Source: Agrypnia vestita (taxonomy: Eukaryota > Arthropoda > Insecta > Trichoptera > Phryganeidae). From it: a DNA stretch of 64,000 bases. The position numbers and the translations under genes were made by a program. Below the pieces are notes generated by a model. That model did no database searches. It saw nothing but the letters and a program-made list of their open reading frames with translations, and was not told the DNA's origin. The stretch covers positions 1 through 64,000 of the forward strand of contig JADDOH010005163.1 of NCBI GenBank assembly GCA_016648135.1. The letters run 5' to 3'. How positions within the stretch are numbered: the stretch's first letter is position 1; every line of letters begins with the position of its first letter. Positions 1 through 11,174 of the stretch are shown here, piece after piece.

Positions 1-1190
1 CTGTCTTTACTTTTGATTCTATTTCAATATCTCATTTATTCCATATTATTTTTGTTAATTTGTGTAAAATATTATGATTGTGTTTTCTACTTACCTAATA
101 TTTTTAATTTTTTTTATTATTATCTATTATGTTTTCAAAAAGTGTTTTTACATATTTTTGTTTATCAAATGTATTTTTTATTTATTATTATTTATTTTTT
201 AATGTTTTTTTTAATAAATTCTTGCATATATTTAAAAAGTTTTTTTAAGTTTATTTTTTTAATATCTAGGTTAGAAAGCCAAAAGGGCGTTTGTGATTAT
301 TTCGAACTTCACAAGAGAGCAAAATTATGTTTTGCTATTTCTACACTAACGCCTTTTTGATTTTCTATCCTCGATATATTTTTGATTTTTTAAAATTGTA
401 TTTCCTCTGTATGTTTTTTTTGTATATAGTATTAGATAGGTATAAATACTTGTACTTTATATGTAAAGGCATAATAGGGCATTCATAATAAATATATAAA
501 TAAAATAATAAATATGTTAAAAATCTTGATAATTTAAATATTATTTTGCGTGTTTTATCTAGACATATTCGTACATCTTCATACATCCTCACATCTTCTA
601 GTATATTTTTATCAACTGACAATGGACGCTTTCATCATCTGATTGATTGCTTAATTAAATTCTCTCCACTGCGATCTATTCTCTATTAAGTTTTAAATCT
701 TTTCTAAAATCCCTTTTTAACCTAACAAAACCTTTAGTTACCTACCTTTAAAAACCTTTAGTTACCTACCTTTAGAAACCTTTAGTTAGGTAGGTACCTT
801 TAGAAATTTAGTTCTGTTTTCTCGATTGCATGCACAATTGGTACTGACTTTCATGGTGTCGAATAGACACGTACTCTATCGTTTGTTATTTATAAAATTG
901 AACTTTTACAAGCTTTATTACCTCTTTATACAGCCTTCTTTAATGTAGTAAAAAAATGTTAAAAAGTCTTGGGTAAATTCTTTTACGACAGACGGGCGGA
1001 CGGAAGGACAGACAATGAAATTATTATAATTGGGGTGCGGCAGACTAATATGGTTTTTGGAAAACTTTCAAAACCAAACTGATTCTTATTTAAATATAAT
1101 TTTAACTCTTTGACAATTTACTATGGAAAATTATATCTGCGAAAAGGTTGCCCCTAAACGTCGCATGGATATGAGCTCATTAAAAAATGT
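1..1190. other. AT-rich stretch, no gene recognised
   Basis: Very AT-rich sequence with long T and A runs. An open frame at 13-360 encodes only low-complexity Phe/Ile/Tyr/Leu residues, as expected from poly-T DNA, and is not called a gene. A CAGACGGGCGGACGGAAGGA tract near 987-1006 resembles the tetranucleotide-like runs found inside the Helitron-like elements at 20.2 and 35.1 kb, so part of this stretch is probably old transposon DNA. Confidence 0.5.
719..806. repeat. Short tandem repeat (about 24-28 bp unit)
   Basis: Three to four imperfect copies of a unit built around CCTTTAGTTACCTACC. The last copy is partly inverted (TTAGTTAGGTAGGTACC). No coding potential is visible. Confidence 0.75.
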
Positions 1191-1192
1191 TC

Positions 1193-1310
1193 TGTGTATA
1201 GTTTTCTGGGATACGCTGCCGTCTAAATGTGACCTCTCTGGCCGACGTTTCGGATCCCAATGCAGGGTCCATCATCAGCCCTGATGATGGACCCTGCAAT
1301 GGGATCCATC
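1193..1310. repeat. Interspersed repeat with 27-bp hairpin (GACGTTTCGGATCC family)
   Basis: It contains the string GGCCGACGTTTCGGATCC that recurs at about 7.9 kb and, in a variant form, at 57.4 kb. Positions 1252-1278 and 1281-1307 form an almost perfect inverted repeat (27-bp arms, one mismatch, 2-nt loop). The neighbouring motif TTTTCTGGGATA...CTGCCGT is shared with the copies at 7.86 and 21.4 kb. The origin of the family is unknown to me. Confidence 0.7.
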
Positions 1311-2193
1311 TCATTCAATAACATTTTTCATGGTGATCATAAAATAAGAGAAAACATAAACTATATTATCTCTACGCGAGTTAAAATATAATTTCATATT
1401 TTACTACTCGAGTTTCAGAAACTACCATTGACGGTCCAATGATTTACAGTAGTTAAGTAATAAATATTGAAAAAAAATGCAAACTTCGAAGTAGCTTATC
1501 TCCGTAACTGATGTTATCTTCAAGATTGTTGCTTGAACGTTTTTTACTCGTAATGCAATCAGGAATCTACCTGTAAAATATTGTGGACTAGCCTAAAATA
1601 AGTTTAATACATCTATTACATCCTTGTGTGTATTATAGTTATACATAAACAAGTATGACCAAGCATTATGTAAATTCAAAGTTATGATATCATTAAAAAA
1701 AATATTTAATGACAGCTACGTGACATTTAGGGATTTCCCGTCTGATGATTCGGTCCAAAATGATGATGTCTATGATAAAAGCGTCGACATTTTGGAAATT
1801 CCTGTATAAATGTCAAAATTTTATCAGGCCAACAGGAAACAGTGTGGTCACAAAAGAGTAATGTCGCTAAATGTGTGGTCGGGAAACAATCAAAAGATAT
1901 CCCACCACTATCACCACTGTGGTTAAATAATACTTGAGTTATAAGAGTCTGTTATAGACCTTGTTAATGAATTTTAAGTAATCTTTCATTTTGGCACATA
2001 TGCAAAACGCTTAAATTTCTGATCGCCACCAACGCTTTGTTGTACAACATCAATGTAAAATGGTAAAAGAGCTCTACCAGACTTTGAAAAATCTTGTTAC
2101 TGGTTTATTATGTTTTAAAAAATAGGATTACACGCTGTTTTGAAGAAACACAATTTTTACAAAAAAATCCATTTTGATTTAGTGTTCAAATAT

Positions 2194-2712
2194 TGTCACG
2201 TGTCGTGGCTAGGAAGCAATGAATGAAAACACTGGAAATTAATTAGCGATTAATTAATTAATTAACTATTCAGTCTACAAAGTCACTTAAAACGAATAAA
2301 CTTAACGCTATTCTTTAAATTATACTTTTTCGCAATATATCACTTGTTTATGAACACTTTATTATCGCTGGGTAACACGTATTTAACATTCACTAGAACA
2401 TTCCATCCAATTTTCGCTGATTATCTGCTTTATTTATCGCTCTGACTGGCCAACCTAGCCTCACGGCTCGCTGCCGACTTCGCAATGATTTCGCACGATG
2501 ACGAACTGTCAACGCGACTGCTTTCTGCGCCTGTGTTTATTTTATGTTGATACTTTTATATTTCTGGATCATTCTATTGCTTTAGACGCTTCCCGAAGGC
2601 CGCAGATCACCACAGATTGTTGCAGGCAGTTCTCGATGTTTCGATAGTGTTATGACATTCAGAAGGAATTCGGACAATGCGTAAATTATCTTAAGCATGC
2701 CATTCCGTGACA
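2194..2712. mobile_element. Putative solo LTR (Ty3/gypsy-type), 519 bp
   Basis: The segment begins TGTCACG and ends CGTGACA, and both sides carry the 4-bp direct repeat ATAT (2190-2193 and 2713-2716). TG...CA ends with a 4-bp AT-rich target duplication are typical of gypsy-group LTRs. An AATAAA lies at about 2295. No gag-pol or second LTR is visible, so it reads as a solo LTR left by recombination. A small DNA transposon with 7-bp inverted ends is the alternative. Confidence 0.6.
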
Positions 2713-2821
2713 ATATCATCACACATTGTTGCGACGTTCTATGTATTTCGTAATGAATTGAGAGTTAAATAAGTGATCTTTTAATAAAAATTTTATAAAA
2801 ATAGTATATTAGTTTTAATGT

Positions 2822-2912
2822 CATAGGACACGCATTTAGCTAATTTTGAAAATAGTAAGAATAATATTGATGCGACACGTATTCCGTGTTCTCATCGCCA
2901 TTAAAAAAAACT
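2822..2912 (+). repeat. tRNA-derived SINE, 5'-truncated copy
   Basis: It carries the 3' body of the SINE family also present at 13.4, 17.1, 47.8, 55.4 and 57.5 kb: the signature GATGCGACACGTATTCCGTG followed by CGCCATT and an A-rich tail. The tRNA-like head is missing. Confidence 0.65.
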
Positions 2913-4650
2913 GTATGAAAACATGTTGATAATTCAATAAATAGTGGTTTTATAGGAAGCATTTTTATTTTATTAATATAAATGATATTACAACAAAGTA
3001 ATTTTACTCCTATTGAAAAGTATTTTAAATTGTTTGATTTATAAAGTTATTGAAAGACAACATCGATCTGTAACATAAAAACACTCGGTAGGTATTTCAT
3101 ATGTTGCAAAACAATAAAATGAAAATATACGTGACGTTACGTTTTGAACACGAACGTCATTTTAGGCAAGTACCTACCAGACCCAGTGAATAAATTGGCC
3201 ACGTATTTTATATTTCATTAGCCTACGCGTCGTGTCTCAAATTGACCAATCAGCGCGTCACATTTGTAGTTATGTTAACTCCAGTGCATGAGAACGATTT
3301 TTGACTGAGTTTTGACGAATGTGTGTCATTCGTTCTGCCTTCTTTCTCCACTCTTCGCTCTTCTTTTCGCGCATTCATCTCTATGACGTTGCCAGGTATA
3401 TGTATTCAAATAAATTGAAATGAAAATAATCGGATCTAGTATTGGTCAACAGTGAATGATCGTTTTATGAGCAAAATCTATCATTAATTATGTACGCAAT
3501 TAAAATGCTGTATGCAAATATTCAATTTTTCTGCAGTTAACTCCAAATGACGCAATTTGTTAACCTACTATTGCAAGTGAACTCATCTCAAAATGTATTT
3601 TGTCGGTTGAATTTGTATCATGCGGTACTCGTAGAGTCGAAACCCCTCGACAGTTTCCGAGTGAGTGGCAACCACATTTTCCATCAACTGAACAAGCTTG
3701 GGGCGGAAAATTTCTGCGCAAGTTCCGAACGAATCCCGGGAGTTGTGCCACTTGCAGAGATACATCGCCAACGTTTTTGAGTTCTAATTGAATAGCGCTT
3801 CTACGCTTTCCGAGCTGATTTTAGTACAATGTTTTTTATGCCGATATTTGCAAATGATGCTTCATCATAATTATAGCAGCCACTGTCTTTTGCCTGCACG
3901 TTAAATGTCATTTCATTCGTAACGTCGAATATTAATTTATGCGAAACAAAGTTTCTTTACATGATAAATACAATTTGGACAACTATTAAGAAGATTTTAT
4001 TTAGATTAGATTAAAAGATTGACACGTTGACATTGATGTGATGTCATACGATGATGTGATGTAACGTGATGAAATATGTAAGGTGATATATGAAAGATGT
4101 AATGGGATGAAAAAGACACATTAATCTACTGATTAGTAACATTAAATTGTGTCTTTAATAAAGTCGTAAAGTTGTATAATGATGATACTATAAAAAAGGA
4201 AGCTTCGAGAATTGTTTATAATAGTTTTAGAATAATTTTGAATGACGTAGAAACGGCCCGAATACTTCTGCCGCTAAAGGCGGAGTGCGCGTAGTTATAA
4301 ATATAACACCACCATACGATGACGCATTTAGATGTTTCGAAGCTAGCTCTAGGCTAATAGGCGCGACATTTAAACAAACTAACATTTTATGCGAGCGTTT
4401 TTCGAGCGCGTAGAATGTTCCAGATAAAAGTGTTGTGATAATTAATTTAATAATATTAACTGTTTATTAAAGTGTTTATTTTAAAACCACATCACCATAT
4501 TTTTTTTGGAAAAACACAGATATAGGTTAATGATATGTATGAAGTATGATCAAGAGCATGATTTATCAGAATCGAACATATTAACCTGTGTCCTAACATA
4601 TTATTTCACACAGAAACAAATTTGAAATATACGAACAATAAAAAGAACAA
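2913..4650. other. No gene recognised; mixed-composition sequence
   Basis: A repeat containing ATTCAATAAATAGTGGTTTT lies at about 2930-2960 and recurs at 11.04 kb (inverted) and 54.12 kb. About 3220-3380 is GC-richer and has a CCAATCAGCG motif followed by pyrimidine-rich sequence, which could be a promoter remnant. Short open frames on both strands at 3547-3791 overlap each other, match nothing I recognise and are not called. Around 4250-4440 is another GC-richer patch without a recognisable feature. Confidence 0.4.
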
Positions 4651-4654
4651 ATTA

Positions 4655-4950
4655 AAAAGTAACCCATAACCAAGTTTTTACAATACTCCCTTTCTCATTT
4701 TCTGGTTTCGTGTCTACCATATGCGTCGTAATCTCCATACAACTTACTGATTTGTATGAAAAAACCATTAAAAATTTGAAAAATCCTAAATTATACTGTA
4801 ATTTTTTTTTCTTAACGAACATTTGATAGATCTTCTTGATCGTCGCCACGAGTCTACTTGCAAAGTTTCAGCTCGATTAGATCACGGAAAAAGGGCTAAA
4901 AATCGATCCAAAGTTTTTTCGTCAAGCAAGCAAGCAGACAACAATAGAAG
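4655..4950 (-). repeat. Interspersed repeat, inverted relative to 54.15-54.48 kb
   Basis: Shared landmarks are ACTCCCTTTCTC, the run around CCTAAATTATACT, the phrase CAAAGTTTC.GCTCGATTAGATCACGG, and AAGCAAGCAGAC. The related copy near 54.15-54.48 kb reads these in the opposite order and strand. It looks like an AT-rich non-autonomous element, class unknown. Confidence 0.55.
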
Positions 4951-5689
4951 ACAACAACAATAGCAATAGAATGGAATAAAATAAAAATTTCAATAAAATA
5001 ATAGATAATAGAATAACAATAGCAATAAAATTTGAATTAACTGAAGTAATAAATAGTGACAATAAAACGAGGACATAATAAGACACCGAAGTAAAACTTT
5101 ATTTATATATTGCATCGCAGACAGTTAAGTGAAAATAAAGGTAAGGATAGCCCCAGACTACGCTGGAATACACAGCAACATAGGTTGTATGAAGAGAAAT
5201 CAGATTAATTGATTAATACCAGAACAGGTACTAAGTATGAAGGGCAGTACAGTCACCAAATACCGGAGCGCTACAAGACAGAGGAAGATGAAAGCATGTT
5301 GTCTCGAGAACGCCCTACTTTCTTGGGATAAGTGGTTGAAAAATATGTAAAAAAAATAATAATTTGTCATGTCATTTTCATATCATTATTTTGTCATATA
5401 ATTTGAAATGTATCGTATCATTGTAGATAAATTGAGTCATCCGTGTGAACGGTGTTGTATGTTACAATAACAATTTTTAACCAATTATCAATTTGAGCGT
5501 TCAGTAAAAGTGGAAAATTGCGGTGAAATTTAATTTGGAATCCCAAACGTCACGTCGGCCTGAGAAGTCTACAAAGAAGATTACGAAATGCTGTGAATAA
5601 AACGAAACCTCAAGCGTGTATAAGAAGAATTCATTTTTCAAACGCATATTTTGAAAAACAATGTATCATTCTGCATGATGTTTTCAACC

Positions 5690-5876
5690 CTCGGCGGCCT
5701 CGTTGCGGCCCTTGTGACCCAGTGGGCATGGCTCTGGCTTCTCACACCGAGGGTTCCGGGTTCGATTCCCGGTCACAATTAATATATGTGACTTACTCAA
5801 GCCTGGGTGCTTTGTAATATATTTTGCTAGTGTAATTGGGCCTCTTGGCCTGTTGAAGCGTAAATTAAAAAAAAAC
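5690..5876 (+). repeat. tRNA-derived SINE (second family)
   Basis: Head: a good pol III B box, GGGTTCGATTCCCGG, preceded by a degenerate tRNA-like fold whose acceptor-type ends TTGTGAC and GTCACAA (about 5720-5780) pair perfectly. Body: about 90 nt without coding capacity, ending in an A-rich tail (AAATTAAAAAAAAAC). The anticodon arm pairs only with a bulge, so it is read as a SINE and not as a functional tRNA gene. Confidence 0.7.
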
Positions 5877-7010
5877 TTTTTAAACAGTATGCAAATTTTT
5901 CACTTCAATAAATTGAATTAAAAAAATCAAAACATTAAAAATTCATGATTTCAGCTTAATCGAGACAGCGTATTTCATATACAAAATACTGTCAGACGCG
6001 CATAAATTATTAAATGATTTGAAAATATTTTTTAATAATTAAAGATAATTGTTTTTATTGAAATATAGTTGGATACCAATATAATACATTGAACAATATA
6101 AGTTCCTCTGTGTGGTCCCACCTTTGTCCGCGCCTCTCCCCCCTCACCAGGAGACCTTCGGTAAAGCAGTTCTCTCTTCTCGTAGTTATGCAAAAACAGT
6201 GACAGGACCGGCTGTGCAATTTTTGTCGCCGCTCATAAAAGGTTTCGGATCTCTAGAATGAAATAGTATTTACTACTAGTGCATGTGCTTTGAACAAGGT
6301 AACAAGAACAAATACAGTCATCGAGAACCAGGAAGCAACGGGAGACTGGGAGAATTATCGGAATCCGCTGAGTAGTTCCATTCTTCCTCCCTTTTTTCTC
6401 CCCGCATATCTGCGTTCGCACCAAATATTATTAAAAAATATATGTTATACGTCCATTCGTTATAAAATGCTCACAAAGTGGAACAATTTTCTTCAGTTCT
6501 AAACATCGTTAGTTTCGTAATTTATTAATTTATAAATAATAAATCAAGTATCGTTTTAGAAATACATTCGTATTTAGAATATATGACACCTAATGAATAA
6601 ATTTTAAATTGATACATTTCTTAGCAAAAATGTGATACAAAATGCAAGACAGGAATATGAGGAATATGTCGTCATCGATGAATTTGAGTCGATAAAGAGC
6701 GATTTTCATTAATATAATTCAATGATATTCATAAAGAATAATAATGGTGCATGAGAATAATCGAAACGAAGCTTTGTAATATGTTGAAAAGTCCGTAGAA
6801 AATTTATGTAAAGAAGCTATTTTACGTATTTCCTACCCACGTAAAAGTTTGTTACCATAGATATAAGAAAGTCAACATACGTTTATATTGCAATCATCCT
6901 TGTATCCATATACCAAAGAGCATTAACCGTACAGCAACGTAAAACCGTAGTCATGTTCTATTTTGAATTAACGTTTTCTTGATAGGACAGCTTCCTAATG
7001 TTTACGTTAT
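5877..7010. other. No feature recognised
   Basis: AT-rich DNA. About 6110-6240 is slightly GC-richer (CGCGCCTCTCCCCCCTCACC). Short open frames at 6233-6502 overlap on opposite strands and resemble no protein I know. Confidence 0.4.
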
Positions 7011-7320
7011 TAACTAACTAACTAGCTAACCATCACGCTGTTTCTCCGCAGGGGTAGGCAGAGCGAATAGAACGTCATATTTTTCTATCTTGACACACCA
7101 CTTTTGCTTCGGCTACATTAATACATCTTCTCATATATATTCTACAGTTGTTGAAGCTTTTAACAGAGCCATCCTCCAATACTTGTAGTATCTGATCGTG
7201 CCAGGTCTTTCGCGGACGCCCTCTATTCCTGTTGCCTTCAACACTCGCCCCATATATTTTCTTAACAATCCTTTCCTCACTCGTACTACGTTCTACACGA
7301 CCAAACCAAATCAAATGTTA
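7011..7320 (-). pseudogene. LINE 3' end, (TTAG)n-tailed family, 5'-truncated
   Basis: The minus strand encodes about 80 residues of the reverse-transcriptase C-terminus: WFGRVERSTSEERIVKKIYG, then RGRPRKTWHDQ, then MRRCINVAEAKVVCQDRK. The same segment occurs in the longer copy at 48.6 kb. The 3' end (left side on +) is a TAACTAACTAACTAGC microsatellite, matching the tail of the 48.5 kb copy. It is a dead-on-arrival fragment. Confidence 0.8.
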
Positions 7321-7550
7321 CAAGAATAACAAATAAATATGAACTGAGGACACAAATATTTAGTTTCCATGCTCTTAAACTACAAAGCACCTTTCCTACA
7401 TGTCTAATGACTCCAAAATCAATGGCAGAACTCAAAAAGTGGTTGATATCAAAAGATATAAGTTACCTATGAATTAATGTGATATGTATCATTACTGTAA
7501 TTATTAGTTTGCTATATTTAGATTTGCTTATTTATGTATTATACATTTAT
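7321..7550 (+). pseudogene. LINE 3'-terminal fragment, different family
   Basis: It follows the previous fragment directly. It translates to a LINE-like C-terminus (TNKYELRTQIF, then FHALKLQSTFP, then AELKKWLISKDISYL and a stop). The 3' untranslated part ends around GATTTGCTTATTTATGTA; that same 3' sequence appears inverted at 8535-8660. Clade not assigned. Confidence 0.55.
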
Positions 7551-7799
7551 AAAAATATGCATAAATTGTTTTTTTCTTCTGGTTATACAATGAATGAAAT
7601 GTAGTAACAGTGTAACATGAATTGCGAAAATGAACCTGCAGATAAACAAACGTCTTTAAAGAAGTTTTGTGGGTCTGGTGATATTTAAAAAATGTAAAAA
7701 GAATAAATAGATAAAAATAAAAATAAAATAAAAATATCTCAGCACTTCTTTCTTTAATGATTACGTCACTATTGTGTGAACATTAAGAAAACAGAGCTG

Positions 7800-7940
7800 A
7801 GTTTTGAAGCATCGTCGAATAATAATGTTCTCAGGTTTTCACGTCCATTCAGAATCTTATGTGTGCAATTTTCTGGGATATTCTGCCGTGTACACCAGAC
7901 CTCTCTGGCCGACGTTTCGGATCCCACTGCAGGGTTACTG
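7800..7940. repeat. Interspersed repeat copy (GACGTTTCGGATCC family)
   Basis: It contains ATGTTCTCAGGTTTTCACG, CATTCAGAATCTTATGTGTG, GGGATATTCTGCCGTGTACA and GGCCGACGTTTCGGATCCCA in this order. The first three are shared with 21.37-21.45 kb, and the last with 1.24 kb. This copy lacks the second arm of the hairpin seen at 1252-1307. Confidence 0.65.
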
Positions 7941-8534
7941 TAATGATAGTCCAATGCTTTAAAAAAAGAAGTCAGAAATATTGAAAAAAAATGCAAACTT
8001 TGATATCGTATATCCCCATTACTATTGATTGGTCATGGTTGTTTGAACATTTTCGACTAATAATCAAGGCAGGAATATAGTCCTGTGATTTTATTAATGT
8101 TTTACAAATAACCCTGTATATTTTAATAAAAATCATGCTTATTGTTCTCACTGAACGCCCTTTCCCTAATGGTAATTCAGATTTTTGTAAAATATAATTC
8201 AGATATATTGTAAAAAAAAATGTAAACTGTCATATTACATATCTCCAAAACTATTGATATTAGGGTTGCTTGAACATTTTCGACTCATTATCAAGGCAGG
8301 AATGTACGTATGCTGCTTTGTATGTTTTAAAATTGTCTCATAAATAGATACCTAATAATTATTTAAAAAATATACGTTTATAAAAAAATATTTCTTTGTA
8401 AACATCCTGTTACTCATACATAACTCGTCTCTATTAAAGGTTTGAGCAGACTGTACTTTGGGGTGCGACATAATTATTTCAATTTAAACCAAATTAATCT
8501 TTGTAATGCACACATGTTGAGTCAATTTAACACG

Positions 8535-8660
8535 ACTATATATATACATAAATAAGCAAATCTAAATATAGCAAACTAATAATTCATAATCATTACAGTA
8601 ATGATACACATCACATCAAAAATTCATAGGCAAATACTCATAACCAAATCAAAATCATAT
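8535..8660 (-). repeat. LINE 3'-UTR fragment, inverted copy of 7330-7550
   Basis: ATAAATAAGCAAATCTAAAT, TATAGCAAACTAATAATT and TTACAGTAATGATACACATC are reverse complements of the 7440-7550 sequence. No coding part remains. Confidence 0.65.
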
Positions 8661-9510
8661 ACCAACTTGTTCAATGCAGTATTTTACCAAAAGTAAAATA
8701 TAAATTTCATCATTATCATCACGTAGTTATGTAGGAGATAAATCGAAAGATTTATTGTGTTTTAAAAAACTAAAATCTAACCTAACCCCCCCCCCCAAAA
8801 ATGCCGCATAAATAAGTGGTAGGATCATATTTGTACAAAAAACGAAACCATCCATTCCACGACCCTGTTTATATATGTTACCTAGAAAATATTTATTTTC
8901 TGTAATACCGAAAACTAACTTGTTCAAAGTTATTCAGTAAAATAATTTCTCGACGAGAAAAATTCTTGATTTCGATCCAAAACGACGTTCAGATTATTTT
9001 TGTTATTTTTTTGATTATTTTTCTCTAAAGGAGATGTATCGATTATTCCAATCATTGTATAAAGAGTAGACAAAAAAATAGTTTCTATGTCTTATGTGGA
9101 TAAACATCAATATACCAACATAGATAGTAACTTATCACTGGCACTGAGACTGATCAAGTCAATTTATTTATTTATTCTGTTTAATCAAATTCAAAAAGAA
9201 AAATTATCATACGGACTGTTTGATACGTATGAGGTTTGATCAAAACATACGCGGAATTTTCGTTTTTCTCAAAAATATTTATTTATTCAACAGTTTTCAT
9301 TTAATCCTTTTCAAAGTAATCCTCATCACTTATGCCAGAGCAATCTTTAAAGCACTTCTGAAAAGCGAAATTTTGTTATGGCGTTTACCACCTTTAGCGT
9401 TTTTGTCTTTATCGTCTCGACGTCATCTTTTCACGATTTTTTGTTCACCTTGGAGAGTATGAAGATATCGGAGTCAGCCATGTTTGGCGAATCTGTTGTT
9501 TTATACCACC
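8661..9510. other. No feature recognised
   Basis: AT-rich sequence with a C9 homopolymer at about 8787-8797. The open frame at 9220-9462 has no recognisable domain. Confidence 0.35.
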
Positions 9511-9523
9511 AATTTTAAAATCT

Positions 9524-10045
9524 TTGTATTTTTTTGCTCATAAAGAAGAATTTTTGCTCTTGGAAGAGAAAAATATTCCCAGTATTGAAACCACGCTCCT
9601 GAAGTATCAACTACGATGGACAGGTCACTGTGTGCATCTGGCTGAGACGAGGTTCCCAAACGAATTGTGTTTCCGCAGCTATCGCATAGCAAAAGAAGAC
9701 AGAGTGGTCCAAAAAAAAATAAACAAAAGACACCCTGAAGGCGAACCTGAGCAAATGTGGGATAGATCTGAGAACTGGGAAATCGCGGACCATGACCGGG
9801 CACCTTGGCACCAAAAAGTATACTGTAGCGGGGAAACAATCGAATGGAAATTCCGAGAAAAGAAAAATGAGAAAAGAAAATAAGAAAACCCCTTCTCTCA
9901 AAACCCCACTACCCACCGGATGCACGTGCACAACTTGTAGAAGGGTATACTGTTCCATAATAGAGCTTCTCAGCCACGCTCGAATGCGTTATTAAAACAG
10001 GGCAGTCGTCACCCTCGCAACGAGGGACCGCCGAAAAAGAGATAT
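9524..10045 (+). pseudogene. LINE C-terminus with zinc-finger-like tail, decayed
   Basis: The first frame (about 9560-9850) reads IPSIETTLLKYQLRWTGHCV, then LAETRFPNELCF, then ENWEIADHDRAPWHQKVYC, matching the conserved block after the RT domain of L2/CR1-like LINEs in which a host chromosome end is followed by a Cys-rich tail. A second frame (about 9905-9995) continues CTTCRRVYCSIIELLSHARM, a C-x2-C...H-type finger. The change of frame and stop codons show that it is dead. Only the 3' end is present. Confidence 0.65.
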
Positions 10046-10286
10046 GATTGTATAACTTTTTTATATCCGTAATTAAATATACTCGTATATTTAATTACGG
10101 AAGCAAAATGTTTTAAATATACAATGTGTCCGGTAAGTGTCCGGTGACCGGAGTCGGAACCTTAATAGCATAAAATATGATCAATTTCATCAACAAAAGA
10201 CCCCTTTCAAAAAATACTTTTTTTTTCCTATTTTTTTTTAACAATTATTTTTAGTGTCTTTTTTTTAATTTTGTTAAAATACTTAA

Positions 10287-10735
10287 CGTAATATTGTATT
10301 GTGTTGATGAAATTGTTATTCATTATTTCCATAATTTATTATGGCATCATATTGTATTGTATTATTGTAATATTTTATTGTATTGATGACATTGTAATTT
10401 ATTATTTCCATAATTTATTATGGCATCATATTGTATTGTATTATTGTAATATTTTATTGTATTGATGAAATTGTTATTCATTATTTCCATAATTTATTAT
10501 GGCATCATATTGTATTGTATTATTGTAATATTTTATTGTATTGATGACATTGTAATTTATTATTTCCATAATTTATTATGGCATCATATTGTATTGTATT
10601 ATTGTAATATTTTATTGTATTGATGACATTGTAATTTATTATTTCCATAATTTATTATGGCATCATATTGTGATGTATTATTGTAATATTTTATTGTATT
10701 GATGACATTGTAATTTATTATTTCCATAATTTATT
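10287..10735. repeat. 79-bp tandem repeat, 5-6 copies
   Basis: The unit contains TTATTTCCATAATTTATTATGGCATCAT and begins again at a 79-bp spacing (GGCATCAT near 10343, 10422, 10501, 10580, 10659). Each unit includes the near-palindrome CCATAATTTATTATGG. Copies differ at only a few positions, so the array is young or homogenised. Confidence 0.9.
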
Positions 10736-10764
10736 ATCGGTATGCCATATATGCCACATACGTT

Positions 10765-10945
10765 GAGTATAAAAATAAAGGCAGCAATATCAAAAAAAAG
10801 CAGTCTTATAGCCTATTAATTTATAGGAAACTTGATTTTGGAAGGGATAGAAACATAAAATCTGGAATTTCAAATTAGTAATCCTCGGTGACAAAACATA
10901 ATTTGAATTTTTTGGATATTCCTTTACTTTTATACCCCATACATT
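10765..10945. mobile_element. Small fold-back element (MITE), copy 1 of 2
   Basis: It begins GTATAAAAATAAAGGCAGCA and ends with the inverted counterpart GGATATTCCTTTACTTTTATACC (given in part). Internal landmarks are GAAACTTGATTTTGGAAGGG and AAATTAGTAATCCTCGG. The same landmarks occur at 35.5-35.77 kb, where the inverted repeat is more complete. No coding capacity. Confidence 0.6.
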
Positions 10946-11174
10946 CATGGACATACTTCGACTTACTTTCAGGCCGAAATAAGAAAGAGGCTCATTTGTA
11001 TGAATTAAGAATATTAATAAAAATAAAACTCATTTTATAAAACCACTATTTATTGAATTATCAACAAGTTTTGGGGCCATTTTATTTGGACTAATTTAGG
11101 CTCATAATTAAGGTATAAATCTATCGGTAAAGTAAAGTGGACTAGATACGTTTAACCCTATATGTAATCTTTTT

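Noticed and set aside
13..360. 115-residue open frame with many Phe, Tyr and Ile
   Set aside because: Low-complexity product of T-rich DNA; it would read as a run of hydrophobic residues in any such sequence.
1252..1307. Hairpin as a transcription terminator
   Set aside because: The context is insect DNA with no T-run or gene upstream; the stem is part of an interspersed repeat.
3547..3791. Overlapping short open frames on both strands
   Set aside because: Four mutually overlapping frames, no conserved motif, no splice context that favours one.
5718..5782. Possible functional tRNA gene
   Set aside because: The B box and acceptor stem are good, but the anticodon arm needs a bulge, the D arm is poor, and a SINE-type body and A-tail follow.
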